This document shows positions 1-8,325 of a stretch of DNA of 64,000 nt, piece by piece (the stretch's first letter is position 1; every line of letters begins with the position of its first letter). The position numbers and the translations under genes were made by a program. The stretch comes from Roseovarius albus (GTDB lineage: Bacteria; Pseudomonadota; Alphaproteobacteria; Rhodobacterales; Rhodobacteraceae). The notes beneath the pieces are model-generated. The model was given only the letters and a program-made list of their open reading frames with translations, was not told where the DNA came from and ran no database searches. The DNA lies in NCBI RefSeq assembly GCF_900172335.1, contig NZ_FWFX01000009.1, positions 1 through 64,000 of the forward strand, written 5' to 3'.

Positions 1-375
1 TTGAATGACAGTTCTGTCCTCTTGTTTGGGTGATATTTGTAAAGTCCTTCATGCCTGGCGCAGGCAGGAAGCGCATTCGCCTTCACTGCCATTAGTGCGT
101 AACGCGGCGAATGACTGAATTGAGCCCTAACCGGAACTCTCGATTTTACGCTGCGCGCGCTCGCAGCACCGAATTTTCTGCACAGGCGTAAAAATCCGTG
201 ATGCAGTGCGGAGGCGAATTCGGCCATTCGTCGATTGTGCAGAAATTTTGAAACGGCAAATTCACAGATCGCGGGACAAATTGAGCTTTCGCTGCAGTTA
301 CGTGAATGTCCGCTCCAGTGAACGAGCTTTTCATGTGCTGGTTTCAAGATGCTTTAAGATTGCCCCAGAATTTGT
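1..375. other. Intergenic region without a recognisable gene
   Basis: No credible coding region is visible. The sequence holds degenerate GC-rich words of the kind seen in other gaps of this window. One example is the 12-mer ATTGAGCCCTAA at 119-130, which recurs exactly at 20451-20462. A 62-codon open frame on the minus strand (146-334) has no ribosome-binding site and no recognisable domain. Confidence 0.6.
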
Positions 376-1416
376 CTAAGCTTTCGCAGCCATAGGTTTT
401 GCGATTTGTGAGATACGTTGGAACTTTTTCCTATAGGCAGCAGGAGACAGGCCAACGCCGCGTTTGAACACCCGTCTGAACGATGCGGGATCTTCATAGC
501 CAATCAAAGCGCCAATTTCATCGACAAGCTGTTCGTCGGTCTCCAGAATCTGCTTGGCCTCTTCAATCCGAAGGGCCTGCACATACTCTATCGGTGCAAA
601 TCCTGTGGCCGCCTTGAACCGGCGGGAAAATGTTCGGGCATTCAGGCCAGAACGCGCCACCATTTGTTCAACTGGCTTGGCGACCTCGTAGTTTTCGGCA
701 ATCCATGTCTGGCAGTCGGATATTTGCGCATCGGATGTTTCCATTGGCCGGGTCATCACAGCATAGGGGGATTGTCCCTCAGAATGTCCACTTATTAGGA
801 ACACTTTCGCGGTTTCAATCGCATGCTGGTATCCGCAAAGCTTGGCGATCAGATAAACGGTAAGATCATGCCACGCGCTTACGCCGCCTGCTGTTACAAT
901 CCCGTCAGCTTCTTCTGTTAAGCACAAGATGCTTTCGTTGCGAAAGGAAACATTGGGATAGTGGCGCTGAAACATGTCACGATATGCCCAATGGGCTGTT
1001 GCCTCTCGGCCATCCAGCATTCCACCTTCGGCAAGCAAGAGCGAACCTGAACAAACAGAAGTTACAAGCGCTCCATTGTCATGAACTTTCCGCAGCCAAG
1101 CAATTTCGCGCGGATAGCGTCCCTTTGGGACGTCATAAATCGAGGTATACATATCGCAAACAACAACAGCGTCGGGCGTGGCCTCGTCGTCGGTTGCCAT
1201 ATGCGGCTCAACTGGAATATTGCCCAGACAGTGAAATGGTTTTCCGTCTGCAGAGGCAATCTTGATATCCAAAACTTCATTTCCCGGCGTTCCGGCCAAC
1301 ATGTCAGAGTAGACAGCCCCAACCGAGGCCAGCACATCGTATAACCCGTATAATACTGAGGCTGAAGTTTCTGGTGCTGCCAGCAACACAATCAGGGGGT
1401 TCTTTTCGTGGTTCAT
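376..1416 (-). CDS. GlxA-family transcriptional regulator (DJ-1/PfpI + AraC HTH)
   Basis: A 346-residue transcription factor of the GlxA type. Residues about 8-190 form a DJ-1/PfpI-like amidotransferase domain with the nucleophile-elbow-like segment VCSGS around Cys122. Residues about 225-340 form an AraC-type double helix-turn-helix, with the typical second half GYEDPASFRRVFKR. Members usually activate catabolic genes for quaternary amines, arginine or related compounds, and the N-terminal domain senses the ligand. The start at 1416 is preferred over an upstream ATG because AGGAGG lies just before it. It is transcribed away from the flavoprotein oxidase at 1561, so it may regulate that gene and the methyltransferase behind it. 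The ligand is unknown. Confidence 0.85.
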   Translation of the reverse strand: MNHEKNPLIVLLAAPETSASVLYGLYDVLASVGAVYSDMLAGTPGNEVLDIKIASADGKPFHCLGNIPVEPHMATDDEATPDAVVVCDMYTSIYDVPKGRYPREIAWLRKVHDNGALVTSVCSGSLLLAEGGMLDGREATAHWAYRDMFQRHYPNVSFRNESILCLTEEADGIVTAGGVSAWHDLTVYLIAKLCGYQHAIETAKVFLISGHSEGQSPYAVMTRPMETSDAQISDCQTWIAENYEVAKPVEQMVARSGLNARTFSRRFKAATGFAPIEYVQALRIEEAKQILETDEQLVDEIGALIGYEDPASFRRVFKRGVGLSPAAYRKKFQRISQIAKPMAAKA

Positions 1417-1560
1417 CAGGGCCTCCTGTCTATTACAGCACGGTTTTGGCACGTTTGCCGTGGTCATTTGTCCAGTATGCCTTGGCGGCGTCCATATTGC
1501 CACTTCTTGCGGTATGAGGAGTTGGGTTAGCCTGAAAAGAAATCAAAAGGGGTAACTACG

Positions 1561-2955
1561 ATGAACGACTTATCCAACATGTTAGAGACGCTCTCACTTG
1601 AGTTTAGTGGTAATCTGATCGACCCGGATGATAACCGGTTTGATGACGCGCGTGCGGTCTGGAATGCGATGATAGATCGCCGCCCTGCTGTCATTGCCCA
1701 GTGCAAATCTGCATCCGATGTCCAAGCGGCTGTGAAGCTCGCCGTCGCCCAGAATTTGCCGATTGCGATTAAGGGCGGTGGCCACAATGTAGCAGGGCAC
1801 GCGGTGTGTGATGGCGGCGTGATGATCGACCTTTCTGGGATGCGCGGTGTTGAAGTCGACCCAACCGCTCGTTTAGCCAAAGTTCAAGGTGGCGCATTGT
1901 GGCGCGATGTAGATACAGCGACACAAGAACATGGGCTCGCCACTCCGGGTGGTTTGATTTCTGACACCGGTGTGGCTGGACTTACGCTGTCTGGTGGCAT
2001 TGGCTGGCTGCGCGCCAAACACGGGCTTTCTATCGATAACTTGGTCGCGGCTGATGTAGTGACGGCTGACGGATCATTGGTGCGCGCCAGCACTGACGAA
2101 AACCCAGATCTATTGTGGGCGCTCCAAGGTGGTGGCGGCAATTTTGGCGTTGTAGTTAATTTTGAATTTGCTCTGCATCCCATGGGTCCAGAAGTTATGT
2201 TTACTGCTCCGATATATTTGGTTGAGGACGGCCCAGAACCTATACGCGCATGGCGAGATTTTTTAGCTCAACACGGGGACAAGGTTGGTTCACTGTGCGA
2301 GTTTTCAACGGCAGGCGGCGAAGATTTTCCTGAAGAACACTGGGGCAAGCGGGTCTTTACCCTTGCATGCATCTACAACGGAGACGCCGCCGAGGGCGAA
2401 GCGCTGACTCAGCCGCTTCGTGAACTTGGCGAACTGTCGACGGATTTTTCCGGGCGGATGAACTACTGCGATGTGCAGCAGTTGTTTGATACTCTGGTCC
2501 CCACCGGAGATTTCCGGTGTTATTGGAAGGCGCGTTATCTCAGCGAGTTGTCAGATGAAATGATCGACCTGGCGATTTCTAATGCATTGGCGGCCCCATC
2601 AGACAATTCGATTTCATCGCTTTGGAATTTTGGCGGCGCAACAGCAAAGGTCGCCGCCGACGCCACCGCATTTGGAGATCGTTCTTTTAGTTGGATGTAT
2701 TCTCTCGACGGAATTTGGTCAGACCCAGCAGACGATGTTGCCAATATTACTTGGTCTCGTGACGGCTGGTCCAATTCCGAACGCTTTGGCCATCATGGGC
2801 GTGCCTACCTGAACTTTGCGGGTCATGGCGAGGACAACGCGGAACTGACGCAGACAAGTTTCGGCACGAACTATAAGCGACTTGTCGAGATAAAGACTAA
2901 ATACGACCCGCAAAATCGGTTCCGCTTCAATCAAAACATTGCACCTGAGGCATAG
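1561..2955 (+). CDS. FAD-linked oxidase, berberine-bridge-enzyme-like
   Basis: A 464-residue flavoprotein of the PCMH/BBE family. The FAD-binding half (about 1-220) has GGGH with His75, the expected site of 8-alpha-histidyl FAD attachment. The segment ISDTGVAG (about 133-140) corresponds to the place where bicovalent BBE enzymes carry their cysteine. Here that cysteine is absent, so single covalent attachment through His75 is inferred. The C-terminus carries the BBE motif YDPQNRFRFNQN. Such enzymes oxidise alcohols, sugars or amines with oxygen or another acceptor. Divergent from a GlxA-type regulator and 31 bp before a homocysteine methyltransferase-like gene, so probably co-transcribed with it. 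The substrate cannot be read from the sequence. Confidence 0.85.
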   Translation: MNDLSNMLETLSLEFSGNLIDPDDNRFDDARAVWNAMIDRRPAVIAQCKSASDVQAAVKLAVAQNLPIAIKGGGHNVAGHAVCDGGVMIDLSGMRGVEVDPTARLAKVQGGALWRDVDTATQEHGLATPGGLISDTGVAGLTLSGGIGWLRAKHGLSIDNLVAADVVTADGSLVRASTDENPDLLWALQGGGGNFGVVVNFEFALHPMGPEVMFTAPIYLVEDGPEPIRAWRDFLAQHGDKVGSLCEFSTAGGEDFPEEHWGKRVFTLACIYNGDAAEGEALTQPLRELGELSTDFSGRMNYCDVQQLFDTLVPTGDFRCYWKARYLSELSDEMIDLAISNALAAPSDNSISSLWNFGGATAKVAADATAFGDRSFSWMYSLDGIWSDPADDVANITWSRDGWSNSERFGHHGRAYLNFAGHGEDNAELTQTSFGTNYKRLVEIKTKYDPQNRFRFNQNIAPEA

Positions 2956-2986
2956 GAATAGCGCAGCATATTGATAGGAGCACGAT

Positions 2987-3931
2987 ATGACCAAACCTAC
3001 ACCCCGATTGCCACATCAGACGGACGACATTTTCTTAACCGATGGCGGAACCGAGACATGGCTTATGTATAAACGTGGCTTTGAGATACCTGAATTTAGC
3101 GCATTTCATCTGCTGAACGACCAACGATCAGCCGTAGCGTTGCGGGAATACTACCTAGCCTTCGCCAATATCGCCGTGAAACTTGGAACGCCCTTCATCT
3201 TCGACAGCCTGACTTATCGCGCAAGTCGCGATTGGGGTGCGTTGCTTGGATACTCTGCTAATGCCCTGGCTGAGATGAACCACAAGTGCTTCGAGCTTTA
3301 CCGTGAGTGCGCCGCTGAGGCTGGTTTGACAGCGGAAAACACCGTTATCAGTGGCTGCATCGGGCCGAAGGGTGATGCCTATCGAACAAACCAAAACCTC
3401 ACTCCAGAAAGTGCCGAAGCCTACCATAGTGAACAGATTGAGACGTTCAAAGCCGCCGGGGCCGATATCGTCACAGCACTGACCCTGAATACAACAGATG
3501 AGGCGATTGGTATCGCAAAGGCGTCAACCCAGGCAGGCATCCCGTCGGTGATTTCCTTTACGATTGAGAAAGACTGCAGACTTCGCAGCGGTGAAACGCT
3601 GAAACAAGCAATTGAAATGGTCGATGCGGCAACGTCAAACGCTCCGGCGTATTATATGATCAACTGCTCGCATCCGGTCGATTTTGGCCCTGCACTGGGC
3701 AATGAGCCCTGGGCGAACCGCATCCGTGGACTGCGGGCCAACGCATCCTCTTTGGATCACGGCACGTTATGCCAGTTGGGGCATCTTGAAGAAGGAAACC
3801 CAGATGAATTGGCAAATCAATACGTTGATATCAGGGCCGCTCATCCAACGATGAATGTTTTTGGCGGGTGTTGCGGCACCGATTATATCCATGTCGAGAA
3901 AATCGGGAGAGCCTTGTTGGCTGCGGCGTAA
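2987..3931 (+). CDS. Homocysteine S-methyltransferase family protein
   Basis: A 314-residue protein of the zinc-dependent homocysteine S-methyltransferase family (MmuM/BHMT-like barrel). It has the N-terminal TDGGTET segment, the first zinc cysteine in INCSHP (Cys227), and the cysteine pair GGCCGT (Cys295/296). All three zinc ligands are therefore present and a catalytically competent barrel is likely. The methyl donor could be S-methylmethionine, a betaine or another onium compound. Proximity to an amine-oxidase-like flavoprotein and a GlxA regulator fits methylated-compound metabolism, but that is inference. A good GGAG ribosome-binding site precedes the ATG. Confidence 0.85.
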   Translation: MTKPTPRLPHQTDDIFLTDGGTETWLMYKRGFEIPEFSAFHLLNDQRSAVALREYYLAFANIAVKLGTPFIFDSLTYRASRDWGALLGYSANALAEMNHKCFELYRECAAEAGLTAENTVISGCIGPKGDAYRTNQNLTPESAEAYHSEQIETFKAAGADIVTALTLNTTDEAIGIAKASTQAGIPSVISFTIEKDCRLRSGETLKQAIEMVDAATSNAPAYYMINCSHPVDFGPALGNEPWANRIRGLRANASSLDHGTLCQLGHLEEGNPDELANQYVDIRAAHPTMNVFGGCCGTDYIHVEKIGRALLAAA

Positions 3932-4253
3932 GTGATCTGCGCTAACGAACTTGCGATTTTAGGTGTCCTTCGTTGAATGCGCAGCGTTCGGCAAAGTGGA
4001 TTCAAACACTAATTCGCTTCATGAAATGGCGCGCGACGCGAGTGTTGCGCTGAGGCAGGAATTGTTCTGCTATAGCGCGACTTAGTCTCTTGAAGCTCTA
4101 ATTAAAGAGCCCACTTCAACGGCTGAAATCCTGGCCAAAGCAGCCAAATACGTTGAACCTGCAAAGAGTCTCTTGCCTCATGCAGATAGTGAAAATTTCT
4201 CAATATTGATTAATTCGTTCGAATGAATTAATATTAATTTGAAAGGATTCGCT
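3932..4253. other. Intergenic region with TetR operator
   Basis: The gap between the methyltransferase-like gene and the TetR gene has no coding potential. Its right end contains a 24-bp near-perfect palindrome, listed separately. The rest is degenerate repeat-like sequence. Confidence 0.6.
4209..4232. promoter_or_regulatory. Palindromic operator, probably of the adjacent TetR
   Basis: Twenty-two of 24 positions are palindromic: arms ATTAATTC and GAATTAAT flank a TTCGAA core, with one mismatched pair. It lies 21 bp before the TetR start codon at 4254, as expected for autoregulation. That the adjacent TetR binds it is inferred. Confidence 0.7.
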
Positions 4254-4886
4254 ATGGCCCGAGTGACAGCAGAACGCGTCGAACAGACCAAACTAGAGCT
4301 ACTGGAGGCAGCCCGCCAGGTACTTACCGAAGAAGGGTTTGCAGGGCTTTCGACGCGTAGGGTATCAGAGATTGCAAATACGCAGATGAGCCAAATTCGG
4401 TACCATTTTGGGTCGAAGGAAGGAATGATCCTTGCGTTGTTTGAATATATGAACGCGGGATTGATAGAGCGGCAAAAACAAACGTTCACAAACCCGTCGC
4501 TTCGGATTTCCGAAAAGTGGTTTCTGGCCTGCGACTTCCTCGATGAAGATATTCAGTCTGGTTATGTTCGGGTTTTGCAGGAACTTATCGCCGCAGGCTG
4601 GTCAAACCCAAAAATCGGGGACGCGGTTCGTGCAGCTCTTACTCAATGGAACGAACTGCTGATTGCATTGGCGCAGGAGGCCACTGAGGAACACGGAGAT
4701 ATTGGTCCGCTCTCGGTAGAGGCGATGGCGTCCTTGATCGCCTGCGCCTTTATTGGTGCCGAAGCGCTTATCCTGCTTGGCTACGAGGAACAGATTCACC
4801 CCGTCCGGAAAACATTGCGCCAGGTTGGCGAGGTTATCGCGAATTTGGAGAATCTTCAAAAGGAGGAACCCAATCATGCGCGCTAA
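4254..4886 (+). CDS. TetR/AcrR-family transcriptional regulator
   Basis: A 210-residue TetR repressor. The N-terminal HTH (about 5-55) contains LLEAARQVLTEEGF and a recognition segment ending in IRYHFGSKEGM; the rest is an all-helical ligand domain. The ATG at 4254, preceded by AAAGGA, is preferred over an upstream TTG. A palindrome at 4209-4232 lies directly upstream, so autoregulation is likely. The 3' end overlaps the next gene by 11 bp, indicating translational coupling, so it probably controls the hydrolase-glycosyltransferase and methyltransferase genes downstream. The inducer is unknown. Confidence 0.88.
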   Translation: MARVTAERVEQTKLELLEAARQVLTEEGFAGLSTRRVSEIANTQMSQIRYHFGSKEGMILALFEYMNAGLIERQKQTFTNPSLRISEKWFLACDFLDEDIQSGYVRVLQELIAAGWSNPKIGDAVRAALTQWNELLIALAQEATEEHGDIGPLSVEAMASLIACAFIGAEALILLGYEEQIHPVRKTLRQVGEVIANLENLQKEEPNHAR

Positions 4887-6975
4887 ACTTCCCCATACTG
4901 AAGGTACGACCAATCGTGACGGTGTAAACCTGCACTATGAAATCTACGGAGATGGGGCCGAGACGATCCTGTTCGTGCCGACCTGGGCGCTTATCCATTC
5001 CCGCGTCTGGAAAGCGCAAGTGCCATATCTGAGTGAGCGGTTTCGGGTCATTACGTTTGATCCACGCGGCAATGGGAAATCAGACCGTCCCGATAATCCA
5101 GACGCTTACACAATCGACAAGATTGTCGCCGATGTGATTGCGGTCATGGATGAAATCGGCGTTGAAAAGGCTGCGCTTGTCGGGCTTTCTTTCAGCAGTG
5201 CCATCGCCTTTGCCGTGGCGGCCTATCACCCTGATCGCGTCAGCGCTGTTATCTCAACCGGCGCGTGGAGCCCGATTGTTCCCCCCAAAAAAGAACGGGC
5301 AGATGCCTATGCCAACGATCTGGTCGACCATCCGCAGCTCTGGCAGAAATACAATCCCGACTACTGGCGCAAGGATTACCCAGATTTTGTGCGCTTCTTT
5401 CTGGATCGGGTTCATAACGAACCACATTCCACCAAACAGCACGAAGATGCCGTCGCCTGGGCGTTGGAAGGTGATGCTGAAATGCTGATCATGACGCAAG
5501 AGGCCCGAGACACACCGGAGATCGCAATTGACGAGGACATGTATCGCAAAGTGCAATGCCCAAGCCTGATTTGTGTCGGGGACAATGACGACGTCACTCC
5601 CCCGGAAACATCTTTTGCCATCGCGGAGCTGACGGGTGGTGAATTGCAGGTCTTTGAGGGCGGCGGGCATGCAATCCACGCGCGTTTCCCCGCCCGGTTC
5701 AACACCTTGATGCGCGATTTTCTCGCACGTCATCTGGGGACGTGGAAGCCCGAAAGTCGCAAGGTGACGAGTGCACCGAAACGGGTGCTGTATCTGTCCT
5801 CTCCTATTGGCTTGGGCCACGCACGTCGAGATCTGGCGGTAACACGTGAGCTACGCAAGCTGCACCCTGATCTGCAAGTGGATTGGCTGGCGCAGGACCC
5901 GGTAATCCGGTTTCTGGATGCCAACACCGAACGCGTCCATCCGGCCAGCAAATTGCTGGCCAACGAAAGCGCGCATATTGAGGCCGAATGTGGAGAACAT
6001 GATCTCCACGCCTTTCAGGCGATCCGCAACATGGACGAGATCCTGATCAAGAATTTCATGGTGTTCCAAGAGGTACTGGAAGAAGAATCCTATGATCTGG
6101 TGATCGCTGACGAAGCTTGGGATGTGGACCACTACTGGCACGAACACCCAGACCTGAAAAAAGCGCCGATGGCGTGGTTTACAGATTTCGTAGGTTGGCT
6201 GCCATTTGCAGAAAACGGCCCGCGTGAGGCGCTCCTGACTACCGATTACAATGCTGAGATGATCAAACATGTAGAAGGACATCCAGATGTCCGAGATCGC
6301 TCAATTTTCGTGGGCACGAGCGACGACATCGTTAATCGGGACTTCGGTGACGGGTTACCGCAAATGCGCGACTGGATACCGAAACATTTCGAGTTTTCCG
6401 ACTACATCATCGGGCAGCATCCGTCAGAATTTGGCAGCCGAGACGACCTACGCGTTGAATTCGGCTATGATGACGGGCGCAAGACCTGCATCGTGGCTGT
6501 CGGCGGGTCCGGCGTCGGCGCTGCGCTGATCCAACGAATTCTCAAGGCGGTACCATTGGCGCGCGCCCGTATTCCGGAGTTGCGGATCATTGTGGTTGCT
6601 GGTCCGCGGCTTGATCCGGCAATGTTTGATCTGCCCGATGGAGTTGAGATGCGTGCATTCGTGCCAGATCTTGACCGGCACTTAGCGGCTTGTGATCTGG
6701 CTTTGGTGCAAGGCGGATTGACCACTTGCATGGAACTTGCGGCTGCAGGCACTCCCTTCCTCTACTTTCCGTTGCGCAACCATTTCGAACAAAACTTCCA
6801 CGTGGCCAGCCGTCTGGAACGCTACAACGCCGGACGCAAGATGATTTTTGCCGAAAGCGATCCCGAAAGGATTGCGACGGCCATGCTCGAGGAATTGGGC
6901 ACTCCACGCATCCCGAACACCGTCGCCGCCGACGGGGCATCGCGCGCTGCGGCCATGCTTCACGAATTGCTATAA
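4876..6975 (+). CDS. Alpha/beta-hydrolase-glycosyltransferase fusion protein
   Basis: A 699-residue two-domain protein. Residues about 1-285 are an alpha/beta hydrolase with nucleophile elbow GLSFS (Ser105), acid candidates in GDNDD (about 236-239) and the histidine in GGGHAIH (His265), so the triad looks complete. Residues about 302-699 resemble a GT-B glycosyltransferase of the MGT/MurG-like kind: an N-terminal LSSPIGLGHARRD loop, a glycine-rich GGSGVG segment, and a C-terminal donor site ALVQGGLTTCMELAAAGTP followed by PLRNHFEQN. No signal peptide is seen, so it is cytoplasmic. The ATG at 4876 has an AGGAGG site and overlaps the tetR stop. Possible roles are glycosylation of a small molecule with ester or lactone hydrolysis. 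The frame is continuous, so this is a real fusion rather than two genes. Confidence 0.85.
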   Translation: MRAKLPHTEGTTNRDGVNLHYEIYGDGAETILFVPTWALIHSRVWKAQVPYLSERFRVITFDPRGNGKSDRPDNPDAYTIDKIVADVIAVMDEIGVEKAALVGLSFSSAIAFAVAAYHPDRVSAVISTGAWSPIVPPKKERADAYANDLVDHPQLWQKYNPDYWRKDYPDFVRFFLDRVHNEPHSTKQHEDAVAWALEGDAEMLIMTQEARDTPEIAIDEDMYRKVQCPSLICVGDNDDVTPPETSFAIAELTGGELQVFEGGGHAIHARFPARFNTLMRDFLARHLGTWKPESRKVTSAPKRVLYLSSPIGLGHARRDLAVTRELRKLHPDLQVDWLAQDPVIRFLDANTERVHPASKLLANESAHIEAECGEHDLHAFQAIRNMDEILIKNFMVFQEVLEEESYDLVIADEAWDVDHYWHEHPDLKKAPMAWFTDFVGWLPFAENGPREALLTTDYNAEMIKHVEGHPDVRDRSIFVGTSDDIVNRDFGDGLPQMRDWIPKHFEFSDYIIGQHPSEFGSRDDLRVEFGYDDGRKTCIVAVGGSGVGAALIQRILKAVPLARARIPELRIIVVAGPRLDPAMFDLPDGVEMRAFVPDLDRHLAACDLALVQGGLTTCMELAAAGTPFLYFPLRNHFEQNFHVASRLERYNAGRKMIFAESDPERIATAMLEELGTPRIPNTVAADGASRAAAMLHELL

Positions 6976-6987
6976 GGATATTGATAT

Positions 6988-7842
6988 ATGACAAATTTTG
7001 ATCCCGTTGCCTTTAAGAACTCCACTCGAAATCAGTGGGATAATGTCGCTGAACACTGGAATGCCTGGGGGCCGTTGCTAGATCGATGGCTCGGACCAGC
7101 GACCGAAACGCTCCTGGACATGTGCGGTGTCCAGTCAGGGTCCACAGTGTTGCATATCGCTGGTGGCTCTGGTCAGGATGCGCTGCAGAGCGCGAGGCGC
7201 GTTGGATCGGACGGCTTTGTTTTGTCCACCGATTTTTCTGAGAATCTTACGCGGCTTGCCAATGATCAGTTCGAACGGGCCGGACTGACACAGGCGCGTG
7301 CCACAGTTATGGACGGCGAAAACCTTAAGGCCGGGGATCAACGGTTTGATGCGGTGATTTCAAGGGTCGGCCTCATTTTCTTCCCGGATCCGAAAAGCTC
7401 GATGAAAAGTCAGATCTCCGCCTTGCACAAAGGTGGATCGGTAGGCGCCCTGGTTTATGCGACGCCGCAGGAATGCCGTTTCTTTTCCGACCCAGTCGGT
7501 ATCATTCGCAAACACGCTAATCTTCCCGCACCGGCTCCGGGATTGCCCGGCCCGTTCAGCCTCGGTGCACCTGGTGTAATCGAAGACCTTTTTGAAGCGG
7601 CCGGACTCGGTGATATTCAAACGCAAAAAATCGAAGCGCCCGTTGTCCTTGAAACGGCGCAGGAATGCCTGCGCTTTGAACAGGAAAGCTTTGGGGCCCT
7701 ACACCAAATGCTTGGAGGGCTGGACGATGAGGCCAAACAGGCTGCGTGGGAGGAAGTAGAGACCGCGCTGGAAGCCTTTGAAACCGACACCGGTTTCATT
7801 GGCCCGTGTACTATGATTGCGGCTTCGGGGGTCAAAACATAA
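6988..7842 (+). CDS. Class I SAM-dependent methyltransferase
   Basis: A 284-residue Rossmann methyltransferase. Motif I reads VLHIAGGSGQD (about 54-64), followed by an acidic residue in LSTDFSENL that would bind the SAM ribose, and VMDGENL as the motif III region. It is UbiE/COQ5-like in layout, but the substrate is unknown. It lies 12 bp after the hydrolase-glycosyltransferase fusion in the TetR operon, so the three genes probably tailor or inactivate the same small molecule. Confidence 0.85.
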   Translation: MTNFDPVAFKNSTRNQWDNVAEHWNAWGPLLDRWLGPATETLLDMCGVQSGSTVLHIAGGSGQDALQSARRVGSDGFVLSTDFSENLTRLANDQFERAGLTQARATVMDGENLKAGDQRFDAVISRVGLIFFPDPKSSMKSQISALHKGGSVGALVYATPQECRFFSDPVGIIRKHANLPAPAPGLPGPFSLGAPGVIEDLFEAAGLGDIQTQKIEAPVVLETAQECLRFEQESFGALHQMLGGLDDEAKQAAWEEVETALEAFETDTGFIGPCTMIAASGVKT

Positions 7843-8325
7843 CCTGAAAAATGTTGGAACCGTTAGAAACCGGACATTTACATTGTGCAAGTAAATGGTG
7901 GATTTGACCGTTCCTCGTTTGCCGGTCTCGGTTGCGGTGAAAAGAGAGTTTGAATTTCGGCTCTCAGACTGACTTTCAATGACCGCTCTGGCGACGTCGG
8001 CTGCAACGCGGCGATGACTACGCTGCGCATGCACGCGGATGCTGCGTCAGCAACATAGCAAAACATCAATGTCGGCAAAGTCCGCGTTGCTGCCATTGAT
8101 AGAACGACGATCTAAGGTCGGCTTTGCGGACTAACCTGCCGTTCGCCGCAGGTGCAAATTTCTCGTTCACATAAAGATGTGTCCATCAGGGCGGGCGGAG
8201 ACCGGACATTCGCTGCGATTGCCAAATGAACGAGCTGAAATGCAAGAAGCGGACATTATTGACCGTATCGAGACAATTCGCTCACCTGTTGAGAAGGGCC
8301 ATCGAGACACCGATCCACCCACCTG
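7843..8325. other. Intergenic region with degenerate repeat-like sequence
   Basis: No gene is supported in this 483-bp gap between convergent genes. It contains two words shared exactly with other gaps: AATGACCGCTCTGG at 7978-7991 (again at 17886-17899) and AAGGTCGGCTTTGCGGA at 8114-8130 (again at 20328-20344). Open frames here have no ribosome-binding sites and no recognisable domains. Confidence 0.6.
8114..8130 (+). repeat. 17-bp dispersed intergenic repeat, copy 1
   Basis: The 17-mer AAGGTCGGCTTTGCGGA is identical to 20328-20344. Both copies lie in noncoding gaps within degenerate GC-rich sequence. Function unknown. Confidence 0.7.

Noticed and set aside
146..334. 62-codon minus-strand frame
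   Set aside because: No ribosome-binding site and no recognisable domain; lies in degenerate intergenic sequence.
418..798. 126-codon plus-strand frame inside the GlxA-type regulator
   Set aside because: Antisense shadow of a gene with a clear domain structure.
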